A stretch of 64,000 nt of DNA from Halodurantibacterium daqingensis. GTDB taxonomy: Bacteria > Pseudomonadota > Alphaproteobacteria > Rhodobacterales > Rhodobacteraceae. Made by a program: the position numbers and the translations under genes. The notes under the pieces were generated by a model. That model did not search any database. It saw only the letters and a program-made list of their open reading frames with translations, and was not told the DNA's origin. The DNA is taken from assembly GCF_042666235.1 (NCBI RefSeq), contig NZ_JBHTFQ010000008.1, positions 124,001 to 188,000 of the forward strand. Direction: 5' to 3'. Shown here piece after piece: positions 51,975 through 60,721 of this stretch. Each line of letters opens with the position of its first letter. Position 1 is the first letter of the stretch.

Positions 51975-52709
51975 ATGACGATGACAGAAATGCCGGCCGA
52001 GGGTGCGTCGCCCGTCCTTGACGTGCGGGGGCTGACGAAATCCTTCCACATGCACCATCTGGGCCAGCGGCTCGACCCGTTCCGGGATGTCAGCTTTGCT
52101 GTGGGGCAGGGCGAATTCCTGCTGCTGCGCGGCCCGAACGGGGTGGGGAAATCGACGCTCTTGCGCACGATCTTTCGCACCTGCCTGCCCGAAAGCGGCG
52201 CGGTGATCTTTGCCTCGCGCCGCGGGGCGGTGGACCTTGCGCGCGCCGCGGATGTGGATGTGGCGCTGCTGCGGCGGGACGAAATCGGCTTTGTCACGCA
52301 GTTTCTGGTCGCGCGGCCCCGCGTCGCGGCCGAGGATATCGTGGCCGAACCGCTGCGCCGATTGGGGCGCCCTGCGTCCGAGGCGCTGGAGGAGGCGCGG
52401 CACTGGCTTTCGGCCTTCGGGGTCAAGCGCGATCTCTGGCGGGCCTATCCCACCACGTTTTCGGGCGGCGAACAGCAAAAGGTGAACCTGGCGCGCGCGC
52501 TCATCCTGCCGCCCCGGCTGCTGTTGCTGGACGAACCGACCGCCTCGCTCGATGCGGGGGCGCGGGCGGCGCTGGTCGCGCGGCTGGCGGAACTGAAACA
52601 TGCGGGCGTCGCGATGATCGGCGTCTTTCACCACCCGGGCGATGTCGAGACGCTGATCGACCGGGTGATCGACCTTGGCCGGAAGGAGGTTTCCGATGTG
52701 GCTGTCTGA
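51975..52709 (+). CDS. phnL: C-P lyase system ATP-binding protein PhnL
   Basis: 244 residues. It has the family N-terminus LDVRGLTKSFHMHHLGQRLDPFRDVSF, Walker A GPNGVGKST, signature FSGGEQQKVNLARALI and Walker B LLLLDEPTASLDAGARA. PhnL works with PhnK in the C-P lyase pathway. It begins 9 bases after phnK and its end overlaps phnM by 14 bases. Confidence 0.9.
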   Translation: MTMTEMPAEGASPVLDVRGLTKSFHMHHLGQRLDPFRDVSFAVGQGEFLLLRGPNGVGKSTLLRTIFRTCLPESGAVIFASRRGAVDLARAADVDVALLRRDEIGFVTQFLVARPRVAAEDIVAEPLRRLGRPASEALEEARHWLSAFGVKRDLWRAYPTTFSGGEQQKVNLARALILPPRLLLLDEPTASLDAGARAALVARLAELKHAGVAMIGVFHHPGDVETLIDRVIDLGRKEVSDVAV

Positions 52710-53865
52710 CTTCAGGATCGTGCTGGAAGACCGCGTGATCGAGCGCGGATCGGTCCGGTTGCAGGACGGGCGTATCGCCGAGATCGCCGAACGTCCCGTT
52801 CCCGGTGCCGCGCGCGAGGGCGACGGGCTGATGCTGTTGCCGGGCTTCATCGACCTGCATGGCGACATGATCGAGCGCGAGGTCGAGCCGCGCCCGAACG
52901 TCCGGATGCCGATGGAACTGGGCCTGCGCGACCTTGACCGGCGGCTCAAGGTGGCGGGCGTCACCACGGGCTTTGCCGCCGTCAGCTTTCACCCCGGCAG
53001 CGCCTACGGGCATATGCGCAGCTATGACCATACCAAGGCGATGCTGCGCGCGCTGCAGGAAATGCGCCCCGCCCTGTCGGTCGATCACCGCGTCCATGCC
53101 CGGTTCGAGGTGACCTTCCCGAACGCGCTGGCCGTGGTCGAGGAACTGATCGCCGAAGGGATCGTCGATCTTGTCTCGCTGACCGATCACACGCCGGGGC
53201 AGGGGCAGTATCGCGACCTCGAACGCCATATCGCCACGGTCGCGCGCAACAATGGCCTGACCGAGGACGAGGCCCGCGCCGAGGTGCGCCGCCGCATCGC
53301 GCAAAAGACCGAGGGCGCGGGCGACCTGGCGGCCACGCTGCAACGGATCGCAAGCGTCTGTGCCGGGCGCGGGATCGCCATCGCGAGCCATGACGACGAC
53401 ACGCCCGCCAAGGTCGCGCTGATGCAGGGGCTTGGCGCCTCGATCAGCGAGTTTCCTGTGACGCCCGAGGCCGCCGAGGCCGCCCGCGCCCGGGGCATGT
53501 TCACGGTCATGGGCGCGCCGAACGCGCTGCGGGGCGAAAGCTACTCCGGCAACCTTTCGGCGCGCGAGGCGCATCGGCAGGGGCGGCTGGATATCCTGGC
53601 GGCAGATTATCACCCCTCGGCGATCCTGCCGGCGGTGCTGGTGCTGGCGCAGGCCGACCCGGACGGGATCGCGGGGGCCGCGCGGCTTGCCACCGCCAAC
53701 CCCGCCCGCGCGATCGGGCTGCAGGACCGGGGCCGGATCGCGCCGGGCCTGCGCGCCGATCTGGTCATCGCCGATCCGCAGGGCGTGGGGCATGTGCGCG
53801 CCACCTTCTGCAACGGGCGTGAGGTCTTTGCCGACGGGACGGTGCGCGGGCGCGTCGCCGCCTGA
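52696..53865 (+). CDS. phnM: PhnM triphosphonate diphosphatase
   Basis: 389 residues, amidohydrolase fold, from ATG 52696, which has AAGGAGG six bases upstream. Metal-site motifs are GFIDLHGDMIE and the downstream ASHDDDTP, as in E. coli PhnM, which cleaves ribose-1-phosphonate-5-triphosphate to the 5-phosphate. Walks through a full-length protein to VTPEAAEAARARG and ANPARAIGLQDRGRIAPGLRADLV. It closes the phnG-to-M run of genes. Confidence 0.92.
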   Translation: MWLSDFRIVLEDRVIERGSVRLQDGRIAEIAERPVPGAAREGDGLMLLPGFIDLHGDMIEREVEPRPNVRMPMELGLRDLDRRLKVAGVTTGFAAVSFHPGSAYGHMRSYDHTKAMLRALQEMRPALSVDHRVHARFEVTFPNALAVVEELIAEGIVDLVSLTDHTPGQGQYRDLERHIATVARNNGLTEDEARAEVRRRIAQKTEGAGDLAATLQRIASVCAGRGIAIASHDDDTPAKVALMQGLGASISEFPVTPEAAEAARARGMFTVMGAPNALRGESYSGNLSAREAHRQGRLDILAADYHPSAILPAVLVLAQADPDGIAGAARLATANPARAIGLQDRGRIAPGLRADLVIADPQGVGHVRATFCNGREVFADGTVRGRVAA

Positions 53866-53914
53866 GCGGGTGCGCCGCGACGTCCCCAAGGCGTCGCACA
53901 GATGTCATCGAGAA

Positions 53915-53928
53915 TTCATTCGAATGAA
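53915..53928. promoter_or_regulatory. Candidate PhnF operator 2
   Basis: TTCATTCGAATGAA is a perfect 14-base palindrome, 36 bases upstream of phnC, and matches the site upstream of phnF. Such a perfect palindrome in an otherwise G+C-rich stretch is unlikely to be accidental. Confidence 0.7.
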
Positions 53929-53963
53929 AGTGCCATGTTACCGGCCCGGAGGATAAAGAGCCC

Positions 53964-54770
53964 ATGGAACAGCAGCACCTCATCCTGACCGATCTTTCCC
54001 GCAGCTTTGGCGCGACGAAGGCGGTTGACCGCGTGACACTCGACATCCCGCCGGGGCAGTTCGTGGGCATCATCGGCCCGTCCGGCGCGGGAAAATCCAC
54101 GATGCTGCGCCTGATCAACCGGCTGGTCGAGCCGACCGGGGGCAGCATCCATCACGGCGCGACCGACGTGACCGCCTTGCGGGGCCGCGCGCTGCGGCAG
54201 TGGCGGCGGGATTGCGCGATGATCTTTCAGCAGTTCAACCTGATCGAGCGGCTGGACGTCCTGACCAATGTGCTGACGGGGCGGCTGGCCGAACACGGGT
54301 TCCTCAGTTCCATGGCGATGCGGTTCAGCGATGCCGAACGCGCCATGGCGATCCAGGCGCTGGAACGCCTGGACCTCGTGCCGCAGGCGCTCAAACGGGC
54401 AGGGGCGCTGTCGGGCGGACAACAACAGCGCGTGGCGATCGCCAAGGCGCTGCTGCAACGACCCCGGATCATGCTGGCGGACGAACCGATCGCCAGTCTC
54501 GACCCGGGCAACGCGACCCGCGTGATGGAGGCGCTGCGCAGCATCAACCGTGACGACGGTCTGACGGTGCTGGTGAACCTGCACACGCTGGATACGGCCC
54601 GGGCCTATTGCCACCGGATCGTGGCGATGCGCTTTGGTCGCATCATGTTCGACGGCACGCCCGCACAGCTGACCCCGGATGTCGTGCGCGACATCTATGG
54701 CAGCGAGGGGCTGGCCCATTTCGACGAGGGCGTCACATCGACTGCCGCCCGCGTTCCTGCCCTTGCCTGA
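53964..54770 (+). CDS. phnC: Phosphonate ABC transporter ATPase PhnC
   Basis: 268 residues. Walker A is GPSGAGKST, signature LSGGQQQRVAIAKALLQ and Walker B IMLADEPIASLDPGNA; the pattern (QFNLIERLDVLTNVLTGRL, SINRDDGLTVLVNLHTLDTARAYCHRIVAM) is typical of PhnC. It energises import by PhnD and the two PhnE permeases downstream. GGAGGATAAAG precedes the ATG. Confidence 0.92.
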   Translation: MEQQHLILTDLSRSFGATKAVDRVTLDIPPGQFVGIIGPSGAGKSTMLRLINRLVEPTGGSIHHGATDVTALRGRALRQWRRDCAMIFQQFNLIERLDVLTNVLTGRLAEHGFLSSMAMRFSDAERAMAIQALERLDLVPQALKRAGALSGGQQQRVAIAKALLQRPRIMLADEPIASLDPGNATRVMEALRSINRDDGLTVLVNLHTLDTARAYCHRIVAMRFGRIMFDGTPAQLTPDVVRDIYGSEGLAHFDEGVTSTAARVPALA

Positions 54771-54872
54771 CCTTCCCCCCGGTTGAAACCGCCGGGCGAG
54801 GCGCCCGGACCCAGCCGGAATGCCCCTGGCCACCCTTGGGCAAGACCCACCCCAACCCACCCGGAGATCACA

Positions 54873-55808
54873 ATGAAACGCGTATTCACGATGGGCCTTT
54901 CGGCCCTGCTGGCGACGTCTGCCCTGGCGCCTGTTCTTGCACAGGACGCCCGGGACTGGACGCAGGACTATCAGATCATCCGCTTCGGCATCCTGTCGGG
55001 CGAAAACGAGCAGGACCGCATCATGCGCTACACCCCGCTCGAACAGTATCTGGAACGCGAACTGGGCGTCGAGGTCGAGATCTTTTCGGCCAACAACTAT
55101 GACGGCGTGGTGCAGGCGCTGGCCGCGAACCAGATCGAGTTCGCCTTTCTCGGGTCATCGGCCTATGCGGCGGCCTATACCGAAACCGGCGGTGGCGTGC
55201 GGCCGCTGTTCGTGGCGCAAAGCGCCGACGGGTCCACGGGCTATTACTCGATCATCGTGACGCGCTGCGACAGCGGGCTGGACAGCCTTGCCGATCTGGA
55301 GGGCCGCGTGCTGGCCTTTGCCGATCCCGACAGCACCAGCGGCTATGCCGTGCCCTATTACAACCTGGTCGAACGTGAGGGCATCACGCCCGAGAGCTAT
55401 TTCGCCGCGACGCCGTTTTCGGGCAGCCACGAGGCGGGCGTGCAGGCCGTCGTCAACGGCACCTTCGACGCCGCCGCCACCTATCAGGACAGCGACATCA
55501 ACGGCATCCCGCAGCGCATGGTGCGCAAGGGCATGATCGAGGCCGGCAGCGTCTGCAAGATCTGGGAATCGCCGGAAATCACCTCGGGGCCGTTCACGGC
55601 GCGTGCCAATCTGCCGGCCGGTCTGGTCGAGGACATGACCCGCGTGATGATGGCCTTCCCCGAGGCCGAGCCCGAATCCTTTGCCGCCGTGCGCGGCACC
55701 GTCGCCGAGGATGAAAACCCGACGATCGGCTACATGGAGGTCGATCACGACCGCTATCAGTGGATCATCGACATGCGGGAATGGCTGCGCCAGAAGCGCC
55801 GCAGCTGA
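54873..55808 (+). CDS. phnD: Phosphonate ABC transporter substrate-binding protein PhnD
   Basis: 311 residues from ATG 54873. A Sec signal peptide (MKRVFTMGLSALLATSALAPVLA, cleaved before Q) leads into IIRFGILSGENEQDRIMRYTPLEQYLERELGVEVEIF and LGSSAYAAAYTETGG, the PhnD core; FADPDSTSGYAVP is the phosphonate-binding loop. Acts in the periplasm. A GGAGAT site lies before it. Confidence 0.92.
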   Translation: MKRVFTMGLSALLATSALAPVLAQDARDWTQDYQIIRFGILSGENEQDRIMRYTPLEQYLERELGVEVEIFSANNYDGVVQALAANQIEFAFLGSSAYAAAYTETGGGVRPLFVAQSADGSTGYYSIIVTRCDSGLDSLADLEGRVLAFADPDSTSGYAVPYYNLVEREGITPESYFAATPFSGSHEAGVQAVVNGTFDAAATYQDSDINGIPQRMVRKGMIEAGSVCKIWESPEITSGPFTARANLPAGLVEDMTRVMMAFPEAEPESFAAVRGTVAEDENPTIGYMEVDHDRYQWIIDMREWLRQKRRS

Positions 55809-55871
55809 CCGCCCGGCCCCGGGGCTGCGCATGTGCCGCGGCCCCGGCACCGCCCGAAAGGAGGAAACGCC

Positions 55872-56849
55872 ATGGCCAGCCCGACAGCCCCCTTTTCACC
55901 CGGCGGCGCGGTTCCTGCCGGAACCGTCCCGCCCCGGGGCGCATCTGCCGCCGCGGCCCGCGACGGGTTCGAACGGGACTTCCGGATCCGCCGCCGCCGC
56001 GCGCGGCTTTACTGGGCGGCGGGCAGCGCCGTCTTTCTCGCGCTTTTCCTGCTCAGTTCGTGGCTCGGGGATTTCTTCAAGGTCACGCAGGTGACGCTGG
56101 CCGATGGCAGCCGCGACTGGCGCTGGATCATCCCCGCGGGCCTGCCGCGCCTTGGGGAATACCTGTCCAAGATGGTCCCCGTCCTGCGCCCGGAAACGCT
56201 GGGCGCCGATCTGGCGGAATGGTTCTGGCGCTGGCGCGTCTGGGCCTGGCTGCTGCTGGAAACGGTGCTGATCGCCTTCATGGCGACGGTGCTGGGGGTG
56301 ATCGGGGGGTTCCTCCTGTCCTTTCCGGCGGCGCGGAACCTGACGCCCAACGGCGCGGTGCTGTGGCTTTGCCGCCGCTGGCTGGAGATCGCCCGCACGG
56401 TGCCCGAACTGGTCTGGGCGCTGATCTTCGTCTTCTGCTTTTCGGTGGGTCCGATGGCGGGGGTGCTGGCCATCGGGCTGCACACGACCGGCGCGCTCGG
56501 CAAGCTTTATTCCGAGGCGAACGAGAATATCGACATGCGCGCCCTTGATGGCGTCAAGGCGGCGGGCGGCAGCTGGTTCGACCAGATCCGCTATGGCGCG
56601 GTGCCGCAGGTGCTGCCCAATGTGGTCAGCTATACCCTGCTGCGGTTCGAGATCAACGTCCGGTCCTCGTCCATCATCGGCTATGTGGGTGCGGGCGGGC
56701 TGGGCCAGGAATTCCGCACCGCCATGAGCCTGCAGGAATATACCGACCTCTCGGCGCTCTTCATCATCATCCTCATCACGGTGAGCTGCATCGACTATGC
56801 CTCGGACGCGCTGCGCCACCGCATCATCGACGGAGAGGCCCGGTCATGA
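55872..56849 (+). CDS. phnE: Phosphonate ABC transporter permease PhnE (first copy)
   Basis: 325 residues from ATG 55872 with AAAGGAGG upstream. It has a long N-terminal cytoplasmic segment, several membrane helices and an EAA-like loop (LDGVKAAGGSWFDQIRYGAVPQVLPNVVSYTLLRFEINVRSSSIIGYVGAGGLGQE) diagnostic of PhnE. Two phnE genes in tandem are common and form a heterodimeric channel. Confidence 0.92.
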   Translation: MASPTAPFSPGGAVPAGTVPPRGASAAAARDGFERDFRIRRRRARLYWAAGSAVFLALFLLSSWLGDFFKVTQVTLADGSRDWRWIIPAGLPRLGEYLSKMVPVLRPETLGADLAEWFWRWRVWAWLLLETVLIAFMATVLGVIGGFLLSFPAARNLTPNGAVLWLCRRWLEIARTVPELVWALIFVFCFSVGPMAGVLAIGLHTTGALGKLYSEANENIDMRALDGVKAAGGSWFDQIRYGAVPQVLPNVVSYTLLRFEINVRSSSIIGYVGAGGLGQEFRTAMSLQEYTDLSALFIIILITVSCIDYASDALRHRIIDGEARS

Positions 56850-57712
56850 CCGCATCCGCCCCCATATCCGCAGCGGAAATCGCCGCCGCCCGCGAAAAGG
56901 TCCCCCATGCGTTCCGCGCGCCCCCTGCGGTGCGGGCCCGGCGCTGGGTCGTCCGCGTGGTGCTGGCGGGGCTTTTCGTCTATTGCCTCGTCCTGTTCGG
57001 CTTTTCGCCGGCGCGGATCGCGAACGGGCTGGCGCGGCTGGGCAATGTGCTCTCGTTCATGTTCCCGCCCCATGTCTGGGACAGCTGGCGCGACTTTTCC
57101 GAGGTGCTGAAGGGTCTGGGCGAAACCCTGTCGATGGCCTTTCTGGGCACGGTGCTGGGCGCGGTCGTGGCCTTTCCGCTGTCTTTCCTTGGGGCGCGCA
57201 ACATCAACCGGCTGACCTTCCTGCGGCTGGGGGTGCGCCGGGGCTATGACGTGATCCGGGCGGTGGAAACGCTGATCCTCGCGCTGATCTTCATCCGCGC
57301 CTTCGGGCTGGGGCCGCTGGCCGGTATCCTCGCCATTGCGGTGAGCGAGGTGGGAACCTTTGCCAAGCTTTTCTCCGAGGCGATCGAGAACAGCTCGGAA
57401 CGGCCCGCCGACGGGGTGCGTGCGGCGGGCGGGTCGCGGCTGCAGGTGATCCGCTATGCGCTTTTGCCGCAGGTGAACCCGGTGATCCTGTCGGTCATCC
57501 TCTACAACTTCGAATCGAACGTCCGGTCGGGTACGATCCTTGGCATCGTCGGCGCGGGCGGCATCGGCTTCCTGCTCAGCGACCGCATCGCCGCCTATCG
57601 CTGGGACGAGGCCTGGTCGATCATCTTTCTCATCATCGCGATGGTCTATGTCGTGGACTGGCTTTCCGGCCTGATCCGCCAGCGGCTGATCGGAACGGAG
57701 CCCCGAAAATGA
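56846..57712 (+). CDS. phnE: Phosphonate ABC transporter permease PhnE (second copy)
   Basis: 288 residues, overlapping the first phnE by four bases. The EAA loop is ADGVRAAGGSRLQVIRYALLPQVNPVILSVILYNFESNVRSGTILGIVGAGGIGFLL, a close relative of the one in the first copy but not identical, so this is an old duplication. It completes the transporter. Confidence 0.92.
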   Translation: MTASAPISAAEIAAAREKVPHAFRAPPAVRARRWVVRVVLAGLFVYCLVLFGFSPARIANGLARLGNVLSFMFPPHVWDSWRDFSEVLKGLGETLSMAFLGTVLGAVVAFPLSFLGARNINRLTFLRLGVRRGYDVIRAVETLILALIFIRAFGLGPLAGILAIAVSEVGTFAKLFSEAIENSSERPADGVRAAGGSRLQVIRYALLPQVNPVILSVILYNFESNVRSGTILGIVGAGGIGFLLSDRIAAYRWDEAWSIIFLIIAMVYVVDWLSGLIRQRLIGTEPRK

Positions 57713-58317
57713 AGCAACTTACCGAAGAACCCAACATCCACGAAACCGCCGTCGTGGTGGATTGCACCCTGGGCCGGTTCACCGAGATCGCCGCCCATGT
57801 CACGATGCGAGAGGTCGCGTTCGGTGATTATTCCTACATCGTGCGGCACGGCAACGTGGTCTGGTCGACCATCGGCAAGTTCTGTTCCATCGCCGAGGGT
57901 GCGCGCATCAATCCCGGCAACCACGCGACATGGCGGGCGAGCCAGCATCATTTCACCTATCGCGCCGCCCAGTACGGGCTGGGCGAGGATGATGCGGATT
58001 TCTTTCAGTGGCGGCGCGATCACTGGGTGACGCTGGGCCATGACGTCTGGATCGGCCATGGCGTCACGGTCCTGCCCGGGGTGAGCATCGGCACCGGCGC
58101 CGTGGTCGGCGCGGGCGCGGTGGTCACGCGCGACGTGGACCCCTACACGATTGTCGCGGGCGTGCCCGCCCGCCCGATCCGCCGCCGCTTTACCGAGGCG
58201 CAGGCCGAGGCGCTGATGGACATTGCCTGGTGGGATTGGGACCACGACGCCCTGCGTGCGGCCTTGCCCGATATCCGCGACCTGCCGATCGACGCCTTCA
58301 TCGAACGCTATCGCTGA
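57709..58317 (+). CDS. Phosphonate-operon acetyltransferase (hexapeptide-repeat)
   Basis: 202 residues with left-handed beta-helix hexapeptide repeats (IHETAVVVDCTLGRFTEIAAHVTMREVAFGDYSYI, then GHDVWIGHGVTVLPGVSIGTGAVVGAGAVVTRDVDP). It belongs to the phosphonate-associated transferase group of phn operons in Alphaproteobacteria. It probably acetylates an aminophosphonate substrate, replacing the GNAT-type PhnO. Overlaps phnE2 and is followed by a hairpin. Confidence 0.87.
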   Translation: MKQLTEEPNIHETAVVVDCTLGRFTEIAAHVTMREVAFGDYSYIVRHGNVVWSTIGKFCSIAEGARINPGNHATWRASQHHFTYRAAQYGLGEDDADFFQWRRDHWVTLGHDVWIGHGVTVLPGVSIGTGAVVGAGAVVTRDVDPYTIVAGVPARPIRRRFTEAQAEALMDIAWWDWDHDALRAALPDIRDLPIDAFIERYR

Positions 58318-58333
58318 GGCAGGGGCGCCCACA

Positions 58334-58353
58334 CGGCGCCGGGGCGGGCGCCG
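58334..58353 (+). terminator. Hairpin after the phn transporter operon
   Basis: CGGCGCC at 58334-58340 pairs with GGCGCCG at 58347-58353 around a six-base loop. There is no T-run after it, so it may be a weak or protein-assisted terminator. Confidence 0.5.
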
Positions 58354-58356
58354 TCA

Positions 58357-59140
58357 TCAGGCGGCGTGTCGGACCCGCCCCAGCCGGTCCAGCAGCGCGG
58401 CGCCCGTGCGGATGCCCTGCAGGAAAAGGTCGACCCGCAGGTTCTCGTTCGGGGCGTGGTTCGCGCTGTCGGCATTGGCATAGGGCATCACATAGGCCGG
58501 GACGCCGAGGATTTTGGTAAAGACGTAATCCGGCAGGCTGCCCCCCATCGATGGAAAGACGAGCGGTGCCTGCCCGCGCGCAGGACCTCTCCGCATGGGT
58601 CGTCGAACGGGGTTCTGGACGGCAGCATCCCGCCCCGCGGGATCATCTCGACCCCCGGCGCGTGCCTTTCCACATGGGCGCGCAGGCAGGCCAGCACCTG
58701 ATCCGGGGTCATCCGCTCGACCAGCCGGATGTCGCATTTCGCCACCGCCTCGCAGGGCAGCCGCCATAGCCGCCGTGCAGGCCGTTGATCGTCAGCGTCG
58801 GGTGAAACATCAGCCGGTCCCAGAACGGGCGGTCGGCCGGCGCGTCAAGCCGCGCGATCCCCATCTTTTCCATATCGGCGGGCGGGTCGAGCGGCAGCGC
58901 CCGCGCCGCCGCGATCTTGGCCGCGGAGGGCGGGACGATCCGGTCATGCAGCCCCTCGATGGTGATGCGCCCGCCTTCGTCTTTCATCGAGGCGAGCAGA
59001 TGCACCAGCACCCGGCGCGACATCCATGATGGAACCGGTCTCACCTCGTCCGTGTCGCCCATGGCCTGAAAGAAGTGATGGAGCGTGCCGATCTGGTCGT
59101 CATGATGTCCCTGGGCTGCATCGAGCAGATCGGCCGCCCG
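58357..59140 (-). pseudogene. M20-family peptidase, frameshifted and 5'-truncated
   Basis: Three segments in different frames line up on an M20 dipeptidase: SWMSRRVLVHLLASMKDEGGRI and FWDRLMFHPTLTINGLHGGYGG (59030-58775), then KCDIRLVERMTPDQVLACLRAHVE (58740-58670) and finally VFPSMGGSLPDYVFTKILGVPAYVMPYANADSANHAPNENLRVDLFLQG (58560-58400). At least two frameshifts separate them, and the zinc-binding N-terminus is missing. Confidence 0.8.
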
Positions 59141-59265
59141 CCTGCAATCCGCGCCAGATCTGCCACCGGAATCGTGCGGGACATCGCCTCTGCCCCAGGC
59201 GCCCGGAAGGGGGCAGTCCCTGCCCCGTCTGATCCCGCCCGCGGTCGTTCGGGCGGGGCAAGCCG

Positions 59266-59664
59266 TCAGCCGGCGGGAGTGCCTTCGGCGGCAGTGCGGT
59301 CCGCGGCGGCCTCGATGCAGATCGCAAGATCGCGCAGTCTTGCCGCAACCTCGCGCCCCAGGGGCGTCAGGTCATAATCCACGTGCGGCGGCACGACCTT
59401 GTGCGCCGTGCGGGACAGCAGCCCGTCCGCTTCCAGCAGCCGCAGCGACTGGGTCAGCATCCGTTCCGAAACCCCACCGATCCGTCGCCGCAGCGCGCTG
59501 AACCGCAGTTTGCCGTCGTCGTGCAGCGCGATCATGATCAGCGCGCCCCAGCGGCTTGTCACATGGCTGAGCACGCTGCGCGACGGACATCTTTCGTCAA
59601 GCACATCGGCCACGAACTGGGGCTGCGTCAGAACGGGCGTCGTCTGGCTGCTGGCGGTGTCCAT
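59266..59664 (-). CDS. HxlR-family transcriptional regulator, QorR-like
   Basis: 132 residues, winged helix of the HxlR family: ERCPSRSVLSHVTSRWGALIMIALHDDGKLRFSALRRRIGGVSERMLTQSLRLLEADGLL. The conserved Cys26 near the N-terminus is the position that, in QorR and YodB relatives, senses quinones or oxidants. It is divergent from the quinone oxidoreductase gene at 59767, which it probably represses. Confidence 0.9.
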   Translation of the reverse strand: MDTASSQTTPVLTQPQFVADVLDERCPSRSVLSHVTSRWGALIMIALHDDGKLRFSALRRRIGGVSERMLTQSLRLLEADGLLSRTAHKVVPPHVDYDLTPLGREVAARLRDLAICIEAAADRTAAEGTPAG

Positions 59665-59680
59665 CGGGACATTCCCTCAT

Positions 59681-59715
59681 ACTTACAAAAATGTCGGTAC
59701 TTCCTTTTCATAAGT
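59681..59715. promoter_or_regulatory. Repeated ACTT elements between the HxlR and QorB genes
   Basis: ACTTAC at 59681, GTACTT at 59697-59702 and an inverted TAAGT at 59711-59715 lie within 35 bases of the divergent promoter. ACTT-type repeats with inverted partners are the usual kind of operator for HxlR proteins. The site of binding is inferred. Confidence 0.4.
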
Positions 59716-59766
59716 GACCCGTTAAGTCTGAGGCGTCAACATGCAACGCCGAACAAGGAACATCCC

Positions 59767-60612
59767 ATGACAATCGCAGTCTCCGCCGCCAGCGGTCAGC
59801 TTGGCCGCATCGCTGTCACGCATCTGAAAACGCTCGTCGATCCGTCGCAGGTCGTGGCGCTGGCCCGCGACCCGGCAAAGCTCGCCGATCTTGGCGTCAC
59901 GGCGCGGCCCTTTGACTATACGCGGCCGGACATGCTGATCGCCGGGCTGGACGGGGTCGAGACGCTGGCACTCATCTCCTCGGGCGATCTGGCGGGGCGG
60001 GTCGATCAGCATCGCAACGTGATCGAGGCGGCAAAGGCGGCGGGCGTGGGCCGGATCGTCTATACCTCGATCCTCAAGGCCGACCGGTCGCCCCTGATGA
60101 TCGCCAGCGATCACCGCGCGACCGAAGAGATCCTTGCGGGGGCGGGCATCGCCACCACCATCCTGCGCAACAACTGGTATTCCGAGAACCGGGCCGCGAC
60201 GCTGCCGGCGGCGCTTGGCGCGGGGGCGCTGATCGGGGCGGCGGGGCAGGCGCCGTTCAACACCGCGACGCGCGCCGATCTGGGGCAGGCGCTGGCCATC
60301 GCCGCCGCCGACGCGGCCCTTGCCGGGGCGGTTCTGGAACTCGCGGGGGATGAGACCTATACGCTTGCGGATCTTGCGGCCGAGGCGCAGCGCCAGTCGG
60401 GGCGCGACCTTCCCTATCGCGATCTCTCGCCCGAGGAGTATCAGGCGGCGCTGCTGGCGGCGGGTCTGCCTGCGGGCTTTGCCGCCGTTCTGGTCGATGC
60501 GGATGTGCAGGCGAGGGATGGCTGGATGGCCGATGACAGCGGTGCGCTGTCGCGCCTTCTGGGGCGCCCGACCACGCCCATCGCGGATGTGGTCGCGGCG
60601 GCCCTGGCCTGA
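59767..60612 (+). CDS. NAD(P)H:quinone oxidoreductase, QorB/YtfG-like
   Basis: 281 residues from ATG 59767. NmrA-like SDR: TIAVSAASGQLGRIAVTHLKTLV carries the dinucleotide-binding motif and the TILRNNWYSEN segment is a QorB hallmark. It reduces quinones using NADPH. It is paired head-to-head with the HxlR regulator, exactly as qorB is with its redox regulator in other bacteria. Confidence 0.9.
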   Translation: MTIAVSAASGQLGRIAVTHLKTLVDPSQVVALARDPAKLADLGVTARPFDYTRPDMLIAGLDGVETLALISSGDLAGRVDQHRNVIEAAKAAGVGRIVYTSILKADRSPLMIASDHRATEEILAGAGIATTILRNNWYSENRAATLPAALGAGALIGAAGQAPFNTATRADLGQALAIAAADAALAGAVLELAGDETYTLADLAAEAQRQSGRDLPYRDLSPEEYQAALLAAGLPAGFAAVLVDADVQARDGWMADDSGALSRLLGRPTTPIADVVAAALA

Positions 60613-60721
60613 TCCGGCGCCCCGGCTGCCCGGGATGCGGCGTATCGGAAAACCGCCGTGCCCGACGGCCCCGCCCGCCGGGGCGGTTTCCCCGGGCTGA
60701 AGGCGGTTGCAGGCAATTGGC

